Shown here: piece by piece, positions 31,841-37,463 of the stretch
How the letters are laid out: each line of letters opens with the position of its first letter
Numbering within the stretch: position 1 is the stretch's first letter
Source: Clostridiaceae bacterium
Lineage (GTDB): Bacteria > Bacillota > Clostridia > UBA1212 > DUPL01
Reading direction: 5' to 3'
NCBI GenBank assembly: GCA_012838385.1
Contig: DUPL01000026.1
Coordinates: 1 to 37,463 of the forward strand
Length of the DNA: 37,463 nucleotides
Position numbers and translations under genes: made by a program
Notes under the pieces: generated by a model
Databases searched by the model: none
Seen by the model: only the letters and a program-made list of their open reading frames with translations
What the model was told of the DNA's origin: nothing

Positions 31841-31867
31841 TACAAAAGGACATGTTGGTGTTAAAAT
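31839..31867 (+). promoter_or_regulatory. Promoter of the Gfo/Idh-isomerase-MGMT unit
   Basis: TTTACA (31839-31844) and TAAAAT (31862-31867) are 17 bases apart. The start would be near 31874, about 29 bases before the ATG. Confidence 0.65.
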
Positions 31868-31902
31868 TATCGTAAATACAACATGAGTAAGGAGTGTATC
31901 AG

Positions 31903-32988
31903 ATGTCAAAGAAACTTAGAACAGCTATTATTGGTTGCGGTGGAATAGCAAACGGCAAGCATATGCCGGCCATTAAATCAACAGGTGTTGCGGATATTGT
32001 TGCTTTTTGCGACATTATTGAAGAAAGAGCAGTTGATGCAAAGAACAGATATGGCACACCAGACAGTAAAGTATATACAGATTATAAAGAGCTTTTAAAA
32101 GATGAGAGTATTGATGTTGTACATGTATGTACACCAAACAGTTCACATGCACCTATTGCTATTGATGCATTGAATGCAGGCAAGCACGTTCTGTGTGAGA
32201 AGCCAATGGCAAAAACAGCAGCTGAAGCTGTTGCAATGGTTGAAGCGGCAAGAAAGAACAACAGAAAACTTTCAATTGGCTACCAGAACAGATTCCGTCC
32301 TGACGTTCAGTACATGAAGAGGGCTGCTGAAGCTGGTGAGCTTGGTGAAGCATATTTTGCAAAGGCTCATGCTATTAGAAGACGTGCGGTTCCAACCTGG
32401 GGCGTTTTCATGGATGAGGAAAAACAGGGTGGAGGTCCTCTCATTGATATTGGTACTCATGCTCTTGACATGACTCTCTGGATTATGGACAACTACAAAC
32501 CAAAGTATGTTGTTGGAACAACATATCGGAAGCTTGCTGATCAGACTGAAACAGGCAATGCATGGGGCGACTGGGATCCAAAGGAATTTACAGTTGAAGA
32601 CTCTGCTTTTGGCTTCGTAGTTATGGAAAACGGTGCAACAATCATTCTTGAATCAAGCTGGGCTCTTAACACTCTTGATATTGGAGAAGCAGAATGCAGT
32701 ATTTCAGGTACTTTGGCAGGTATAGACAACAGAGGCGGAAAAGTAAAAGTTAACAGAGCCAAATATGGAAAACTTAGCACCGAGACGCCAGAATTAAGCG
32801 CTGCAGGTGTTGCGTTCTATGAAGGTATTTCCGGAAATCCACAGGAGATGGAAGCCCTTACATTTTACAACAGCATTACAAAAGGCACTCCATTGGTAGT
32901 AGAGCCTGAACAAGCATGTGTTGTTTCTCAGATTCTTGAGGCGATTTACATTTCAGCGAAAACAGGCAAACCATACTACTTTTCATAA
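31903..32988 (+). CDS. Gfo/Idh/MocA family NAD(P)-dependent sugar dehydrogenase
   Basis: The product is about 361 residues. The Rossmann motif is AIIGCGGIANGKHMPAI (about 7-23), the conserved catalytic lysine motif is VLCEKPMAKTAAEA, and the C-terminal sheet includes GGGPLIDIGTHALDMTLW with the catalytic Asp/His pair. These enzymes oxidise sugar or cyclitol hydroxyls, and paired with a TIM-barrel isomerase they act on keto-sugars or inositols. TAAGGAG (31888-31894) supports the ATG at 31903; an in-frame GTG overlaps that site. The next gene starts 14 bases later and is such an isomerase. Confidence 0.93.
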   Translation: MSKKLRTAIIGCGGIANGKHMPAIKSTGVADIVAFCDIIEERAVDAKNRYGTPDSKVYTDYKELLKDESIDVVHVCTPNSSHAPIAIDALNAGKHVLCEKPMAKTAAEAVAMVEAARKNNRKLSIGYQNRFRPDVQYMKRAAEAGELGEAYFAKAHAIRRRAVPTWGVFMDEEKQGGGPLIDIGTHALDMTLWIMDNYKPKYVVGTTYRKLADQTETGNAWGDWDPKEFTVEDSAFGFVVMENGATIILESSWALNTLDIGEAECSISGTLAGIDNRGGKVKVNRAKYGKLSTETPELSAAGVAFYEGISGNPQEMEALTFYNSITKGTPLVVEPEQACVVSQILEAIYISAKTGKPYYFS

Positions 32989-33002
32989 GGAGATAATATA
33001 CA

Positions 33003-33725
33003 ATGGATAGAATAAATCTGCAGCTGTACTCGGTCAGAGAGGATGCGGGAAAGGACTTTAGAGGCACTCTGGAGAAAGTGGCAAGGACAGGCTTTACAGG
33101 CATTGAATTTGCTGGTTTTTATGGTGTGGATGCCAAAATCATGAAAAAATGGCTGGAAGAACTCGGTCTTGAGGCTGTAAGCAGCCACTCCAACGTGTTT
33201 GACAATCTTGATGAGGAGATCGAGTACCTTTGTACTGTAGGTGCAAAACATATAGTATTGCCATCTGCCAATTTTGACAACAGGGATGTTGTTCTGAAGC
33301 TGGCTGAGGATCTCAACAGAATAGGTGAGAAGTGCAAGCGACATGGCTTGAATCTTGGTTATCACAACCACAGTTTTGAGTTTAAAAAAGATGAGGACGG
33401 CAAATGGCTTTTAGATGTTTTGTTCGAGAATACAGACCCTAATTTGGTGTCTGTGCAGCTGGATGTTTGCTGGGCGCATGTAGGCGGTGTAGACCCGGTG
33501 AAGTATCTTAAAAAATACAAGGACAGAGCACTTACTGTTCACATGAAGGAAGTAAAGACAGTGTCACCCTACGAGGGTACTGCAATAGGTCTTGGCATAG
33601 TTGACTTTGCAGGCATATACAATTTACTGGGTGATGAATGTGACTACATTATTGAACAGGAAGGCATTGCCATGGATACCTGGGAAGGTCTGTCCATGAG
33701 CGTTGATTATTTAAGGAAGATTTAA
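33003..33725 (+). CDS. TIM-barrel sugar phosphate isomerase/epimerase family protein
   Basis: The 240 residues begin INLQLYSVREDAGKD, the usual start of the xylose-isomerase-like family, and continue with GFTGIEFAGFYG, LGYHNHSFEFKK (metal-ligand His/Glu), VSVQLDVCWAHVGG, VHMKEVK and YIIEQEGI. It probably isomerises or epimerises the oxidised product of the dehydrogenase. It is not close in sequence to the isomerase at 3426-4223, which suggests a different substrate. AAGGAG precedes the ATG and its stop overlaps the next start as TAATG. Confidence 0.92.
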   Translation: MDRINLQLYSVREDAGKDFRGTLEKVARTGFTGIEFAGFYGVDAKIMKKWLEELGLEAVSSHSNVFDNLDEEIEYLCTVGAKHIVLPSANFDNRDVVLKLAEDLNRIGEKCKRHGLNLGYHNHSFEFKKDEDGKWLLDVLFENTDPNLVSVQLDVCWAHVGGVDPVKYLKKYKDRALTVHMKEVKTVSPYEGTAIGLGIVDFAGIYNLLGDECDYIIEQEGIAMDTWEGLSMSVDYLRKI

Positions 33726-34033
33726 TGAGTTTTTTTAAGAGTGTTTATGAAGCTGTCAAACTAATACCAAAAGGTAGGGTTGCCACTTATGGGGATATTG
33801 CCCGATATGTTGGCAGCCCTCGTGCTGCAAGAGTTGTAGGCTATGCCCTTCATGTAAATCCTGAGCCCAATGCTATTCCATGTCATAGGGTTGTGAACAG
33901 GGAAGGGCGGCTTGCTCCCTCTTTTGCTTTTGGCGGCATGGAAGTGCAAAAAGCTTTATTGGAAGCTGAGAATGTGGAAGTAAGTGATGATGGATACGTG
34001 GACCTTGCAAAGTATGGCTTCAAGTTTGCCTGA
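33725..34033 (+). CDS. Small MGMT-family protein (alkyltransferase domain only)
   Basis: The 102 residues form only the C-terminal DNA-binding domain of O6-alkylguanine-DNA alkyltransferase: IPKGRVATYGDIARYVGSP, the Arg finger in RAARVVGYAL, and IPCHRVVNREG with the active cysteine. The size matches alkyltransferase-like (ATL) proteins, but those have Trp in place of this Cys, so methyl transfer remains possible. Its ATG overlaps the isomerase stop by one base, so it is translated with a sugar gene, an odd pairing. Confidence 0.9.
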   Translation: MSFFKSVYEAVKLIPKGRVATYGDIARYVGSPRAARVVGYALHVNPEPNAIPCHRVVNREGRLAPSFAFGGMEVQKALLEAENVEVSDDGYVDLAKYGFKFA

Positions 34034-34034
34034 T

Positions 34035-34064
34035 TTGCCAAAGTCGGTTTTTTTATGCTACAAT
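34035..34064 (+). promoter_or_regulatory. Extended -10 promoter of the LRR protein gene
   Basis: TTGCCA (34035-34040) and TACAAT (34059-34064) are 18 bases apart, with TGC directly before the -10 box. Transcription would start near 34071, 35 bases before the ATG. Confidence 0.6.
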
Positions 34065-34105
34065 AGCTTCTACATTTATTGTTATCAGTTCGGGGGTATT
34101 GCCTG

Positions 34106-35779
34106 ATGGGCGAAAATGAAAATAAAGAAATGGAAAATAGGCAGGGATTTACTAATAGTTATAAAAACTTGATAATATCGCTTGTTCTGATTATTATTGT
34201 CTTTACTTTAGGAATTGTTGCAATTGACCTGTTTACGGAAACACCCCATAAAGGTGATAGTATTATCAATACGCCGAATATTGACGCAACCCCAAAACCT
34301 ATTCCAGACGTAAATGATATACGCCAGTTGTCTAATGATCTTCTAAATCTGGAAGCAAATGAAAAAGAGTGGGCTAAAAAGGATGAAGACCCTGAAGATG
34401 AAGGGTTGTACCTGATATCTGAAAACAATGACAAATTTCTAGTTTATCATATTGACAGTGAGAATATAGCGGATGGAGGATATACTCTATACGATTTCAC
34501 ATATATGTGGATAAATTCCGAGGATGACGATTTTTATGCCGTAATCAATATTTCTGGCAAAAGAGTTGACTTGTCCAATTATTACATTCTTGTAAGGGAT
34601 GAAACAAGGAACTATGCTTCCCGTGCAATAATCAATTGCTATGAGGCCACTGAAGTAATTTTGAACAACACAATCCTGACAGGCACAATAATTGCACCAA
34701 ATGCTCATGTATACTATGAAGATACTTATGTATACGGGCAGGTGCATGCCAAAAGCTACGAAGGCACAATGAAGTTTCACAGGGAAATTGTCTTTACTGG
34801 ATATGCAAATTTGATGTATGACCTTGTTTATGCAGACATCAAGGTTGACGCAGTAAGGATTGCTGCAATTGAGTTTTTGGTGGAAAACGATACTTTGGGT
34901 ACATACTCCCACTATACATCCGAAAGCAAGTTGAGACTTGCGGACACACAGGTCATTACTTCTCTGGTTCTGGACGACAAGGATGTGGAGGAGATTGGCT
35001 CTGACCTTGCCTTTTTTGAGAATCTGACCCACTTGTCCATAAACAATACAAACCTATCCAGAATAGATCTCACATACGCACCGGGACTAAAGTATTTAAG
35101 CATAAACGATACAAGTGTTGCCGAGCTTGATATTTCGCACACACCATACCTTGAATACTTGAGTGCGTTCAACACTGAAATATCATCCCTTGACCTGTCC
35201 AATACTCCAAATTTGTACTACATGAATCTGGACGACACCAACATTGAAGAACTTGATACAAGAAACTTGCAAATGCTTCTCAATTTAAGCATTAGGAACA
35301 CTCCGATAAAGGATATTGACCTTTCTTCCAATACTAAACTAATAAATTACGCTTGTGCGGGAACAATATTACCGGTTCCTGATTTGGGTTCTTTAAAGAA
35401 TCTTGAATACCTGGATCTAAGCAATACCAATCTTGAAAGCATAGAGATTGGCTCGGATTCGTTGAAGGTTTTGGATATTAGCAGGAATGAAAAGCTTTCA
35501 AGCTTTGACTTTTCACTGTTTCCAAATCTGGAGAAACTAGATATATCCAGCTGCAATATTTCTGAGTTTAACTTTGAGAAGGCTGGCAAACTAAAAGTGT
35601 TGAATGCAAGTTTCAATAAATTCAGTACAATAGACTTAAGTGAACTGCCAACACTAACAAACGCTGAGTTATATGGAGATACGGTCAAAACAATAATAGC
35701 AAAAAGTTATGTAAAAATATATTGTGACAGCAAAGTAGAAGTAAGATGGAGTGATTACAATGGAGGCGAAGAAGCCTAG
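34106..35779 (+). CDS. Membrane-anchored leucine-rich-repeat protein with choice-of-anchor-A-like segment
   Basis: The product is about 557 residues. A charged cytoplasmic tail of about 18 residues precedes one transmembrane helix (ISLVLIIIVFTLGIVAIDLF), so the rest is outside. An ectodomain (about 80-230) has TGTIIAPNAHVYYED and YGQVHAKSYEG, which resemble the choice-of-anchor A family of Gram-positive surface proteins. From about 265 to 545 there are some 12 leucine-rich-like repeats of about 21 residues (pattern LxxLxIxxTxIxxLDLSxTP). No enzyme motif is seen. It may bind a partner at the cell surface. The ATG at 34106 follows GGGGG (34092-34096). Its end overlaps the thioesterase gene by 20 bases. 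Confidence 0.75.
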   Translation: MGENENKEMENRQGFTNSYKNLIISLVLIIIVFTLGIVAIDLFTETPHKGDSIINTPNIDATPKPIPDVNDIRQLSNDLLNLEANEKEWAKKDEDPEDEGLYLISENNDKFLVYHIDSENIADGGYTLYDFTYMWINSEDDDFYAVINISGKRVDLSNYYILVRDETRNYASRAIINCYEATEVILNNTILTGTIIAPNAHVYYEDTYVYGQVHAKSYEGTMKFHREIVFTGYANLMYDLVYADIKVDAVRIAAIEFLVENDTLGTYSHYTSESKLRLADTQVITSLVLDDKDVEEIGSDLAFFENLTHLSINNTNLSRIDLTYAPGLKYLSINDTSVAELDISHTPYLEYLSAFNTEISSLDLSNTPNLYYMNLDDTNIEELDTRNLQMLLNLSIRNTPIKDIDLSSNTKLINYACAGTILPVPDLGSLKNLEYLDLSNTNLESIEIGSDSLKVLDISRNEKLSSFDFSLFPNLEKLDISSCNISEFNFEKAGKLKVLNASFNKFSTIDLSELPTLTNAELYGDTVKTIIAKSYVKIYCDSKVEVRWSDYNGGEEA

Positions 35780-36212
35780 GGATTCAATAACCAAGATGGA
35801 ACAAGTGGTACTGGCTTCCCATGCAAATGGTCAGGGAAGACTTTTTGGAGGACAGCTCATGTCCTGGCTTGATGTTACCGGTGCCATATGTGCAAGACGA
35901 CACAGCGGTTGCGAGGTTGTTACTGCAAAAGCTGATAATCTGGAATTTCATAGACCTGCCATGCAGAATGACATAGTTACAATTACCGCAAAGATAATTT
36001 ATGCTGGCACCACATCCATGGAAGTTAGAGTTTGTGCATATGTTGAGCCTAAAGGAGGATGGGAGCCTCAGCTCATATGCTCAAGTTATTTTGTTTACGT
36101 TGCCATGGATGAAAACGGCAACAAATGCCGGGTACCAAAGCTGATACCCGAATCAAAAGAGGAAGAGGAAGATTTGAGAAGATGTGAGGAAAAGAGAAAC
36201 AAGCTAAGGTAG
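35760..36212 (+). CDS. Acyl-CoA thioesterase, hotdog fold (YciA/BFIT-like)
   Basis: The product is about 150 residues. The family features are HANGQGRLFGGQLMSWLD (loop and catalytic Asp on the hotdog helix), AICARRHSG, VTAKADNLEFHRPA, GTTSMEVRV and SSYFVYVAMDENG. It hydrolyses acyl-CoA thioesters in the cytoplasm. The ATG at 35760 has GGAG at 35748-35751. It starts inside the LRR gene, so translation is probably coupled. Its last 9 bases overlap the convergent CotH gene. Confidence 0.92.
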   Translation: MEAKKPRDSITKMEQVVLASHANGQGRLFGGQLMSWLDVTGAICARRHSGCEVVTAKADNLEFHRPAMQNDIVTITAKIIYAGTTSMEVRVCAYVEPKGGWEPQLICSSYFVYVAMDENGNKCRVPKLIPESKEEEEDLRRCEEKRNKLR

Positions 36213-37463
36213 GTTTTTTAATTGGTTTAAAACATGCCTGTTTCTTTGCTTGGCAAAATCCAAAAATTCATTTATAAGGTTGTTCCACTGCAAATCGCTT
36301 CCGCCAAAGTAGAACCTGTACATTTTCATGTCCTGAACCCGTTCTTCTTTGGCGTTTAATATATATTCAGTCAAGACTTCTTCAGTCAGAATCTCAGTAC
36401 AAAGCTTTGTCATATATTCCTTAAACCTTCTGTTGAACTCCTTGTTTCTAAGAAGGTTTTTCAATACCTGTCCCAAATGGGGTTCGTTGTTGTATAATCC
36501 GCCTGACATGACCGTTTCGAACATGTTTCTTGATGGATCCCTAAAACCAAAGTCCAGGTCTCTAAGTACAAACCTCCATTTTCCATCCATGCCATAGACA
36601 CTTTCGTTGACAGGACCTGTGTATTTCCATGCCATAACATTATTGTGAGGCCAATCAGGGTTGACGATATATATTTGAAAAGCCATGTATTTGATAAAGT
36701 TGTCTACATCGATAATCTCTTCCATCTCGGATATGTCCTTGTTTGCGTAATTGGTATTAATAAGTTTGCGCATGTCTTTAATGTATGAGTTAAAGTCCTC
36801 TTCGGTGCCTGATTCCAGCCTGTATCTGAACTGGAAGAAATCCGATTGTATGGTTATTATAGCCAGCATATCCTTGTTTATATGATACCTTGTTTCAATG
36901 TTGTCGTTGTCAAGGGATTGCTTAAGTGTCATCATGGAATAATATTTGCCATTCAGGTAAACAACACAAGGTCTTCCAGCCTGATGATCCACTCCGGCAT
37001 ATGCGCCAAGATCGTTTATGAGCTGGTCTCTTATCATGGAGCCACCATCGTCATTGACTGAATTTCTAAGGACAAGTCTTTCAAAGCTTTTTACCCTGTT
37101 GCCGTAGTGATCTCTAAGGTCATCAAAGAACTCATAGTCAAAGGTACCTGTATGCTCGGTATACTCTCGTCTCGCAATAAGTTTCAATGATTTTATGAAT
37201 GCATTTCTTGAAGTTCCGCCGGCGGTTCGAATGCCACAATCCTGGGACAGTACCAAAGTTCCATCCGATTCAAAAAAGTCTACATGGGCTTTTCTTTCCC
37301 ATTGTCTGCCTCTTTGGTTGTAGTTTTTTGGATACCACCAGTCTTCATCTCTCTGAGGATTATTTATCTTTGTGAAATCGTAAGTAGCGCCCTTTATCAT
37401 AATACCTTCTTCGTATCCGTAAAGGTTTTTTTCGTCGGTGGTTATGCATACCACCATGGCTCC
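36204..37463 (-). CDS. cotH-like: CotH kinase family protein, partial (5' end beyond the window)
   Basis: About 419 codons are in the window and the frame stays open to the edge. The visible start GAMVVCITTDEKNLYGYEEGI corresponds to the VxSITTDPxNLFD region that follows a further N-terminal segment in CotH proteins, so the true start lies outside. Landmarks are IRTAGGTSRNAFIKSLKL, RLVLRNSVNDDG, MIRDQLINDLG, YLNGKYYSMM, PHNNVMAWKY and the kinase-type acidic motif RDLDFGFRD. In Bacillus CotH phosphorylates spore coat proteins, and related proteins occur in clostridial cellulosome and surface systems. Whether it is secreted cannot be judged without the N terminus. Confidence 0.88.
   Translation of the reverse strand, partial: GAMVVCITTDEKNLYGYEEGIMIKGATYDFTKINNPQRDEDWWYPKNYNQRGRQWERKAHVDFFESDGTLVLSQDCGIRTAGGTSRNAFIKSLKLIARREYTEHTGTFDYEFFDDLRDHYGNRVKSFERLVLRNSVNDDGGSMIRDQLINDLGAYAGVDHQAGRPCVVYLNGKYYSMMTLKQSLDNDNIETRYHINKDMLAIITIQSDFFQFRYRLESGTEEDFNSYIKDMRKLINTNYANKDISEMEEIIDVDNFIKYMAFQIYIVNPDWPHNNVMAWKYTGPVNESVYGMDGKWRFVLRDLDFGFRDPSRNMFETVMSGGLYNNEPHLGQVLKNLLRNKEFNRRFKEYMTKLCTEILTEEVLTEYILNAKEERVQDMKMYRFYFGGSDLQWNNLINEFLDFAKQRNRHVLNQLKNLP

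Noticed and set aside
1-37463. Insertion sequences, phage genes, integrases, tRNA or rRNA genes
   Set aside because: No transposase or integrase motifs, long terminal inverted repeats, tRNA cloverleaf with TTCGA arm, or rRNA stretches were recognised on either strand. A tRNA search program would be needed to exclude tRNA fully.

Overview
The window looks like chromosomal DNA of a low-GC Gram-positive anaerobe of the class Clostridia. The grounds are the block frr-uppS-cdsA-dxr-rseP-ispG-polC in the usual Firmicute order, a PolC-type replicase, strong AGGAGG/GAGGTG ribosome binding sites, frequent TTG and GTG starts, CotH, LysM-CAP and choice-of-anchor-like surface proteins, and many 4Fe-4S and flavin enzymes. 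A cellulolytic or saccharolytic relative of Acetivibrio/Ruminiclostridium is possible, but the genus cannot be fixed from the sequence alone. No rRNA, tRNA, CRISPR array, insertion sequence or phage gene was seen, and no gene-free stretch exceeds 300 bases.

Layout. 1-1582 (minus): sfsA followed by a ConA-fold lipoprotein, closed by a terminator. 1743-3471 (plus): an endonuclease/exonuclease/phosphatase protein and an AraC-type regulator. 3426-10416 (minus): a tightly coupled six-gene operon. In order of transcription it holds a GH99-like (WbsX) glycosidase, an Old-Yellow-Enzyme-type flavin/4Fe-4S reductase, an SDR, a fumarate-reductase-like flavoprotein, a D-2-hydroxyacid dehydrogenase and a TIM-barrel sugar isomerase. 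10525-11809 (plus): a divergent PRPP synthetase. 11806-14979 (minus): ribulokinase araB, a NagD-like HAD phosphatase and, beyond a terminator, a CpsB/CapC-family protein that has lost its metal ligands. 15123-16899 (plus): a cytoplasmic GH20 hexosaminidase. 16923-28531 (plus): ribosome recycling, undecaprenyl-PP, phospholipid and isoprenoid (MEP) genes, polC, asnS and a NYN-LOTUS protein. 28630-31044 (plus): a large membrane-anchored extracellular GH99-like protein. 31095-31721 (minus): a LysM-CAP protein. 31839-34033 (plus): a Gfo/Idh/MocA dehydrogenase, a sugar isomerase and a small MGMT protein. 34035-36212 (plus): a membrane-anchored leucine-rich-repeat protein and an acyl-CoA thioesterase. 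36204-37463 (minus): a CotH protein cut by the window edge.

How the parts work together. The housekeeping block supplies translation, cell-wall lipid carrier, CDP-diacylglycerol, isoprenoid precursors and DNA replication. The accessory parts centre on carbohydrates: two GH99-like proteins (one cytoplasmic, one extracellular), GH20, ribulokinase, two TIM-barrel isomerases and several sugar-type dehydrogenases. No transporter gene is present, so uptake must be encoded elsewhere.

Two things stand out. First, PolC is only 1256 residues and lacks the whole DEDD proofreading exonuclease normally inserted in its PHP domain, while the PHP domain itself keeps a complete set of nine putative metal ligands. 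Second, the 3426-10416 operon joins a glycosidase to a set of flavin reductases (OYE + SDR + fumarate-reductase-like). This suggests an undescribed redox pathway for a glycoside or its released product, probably controlled by the AraC-type protein beside it.
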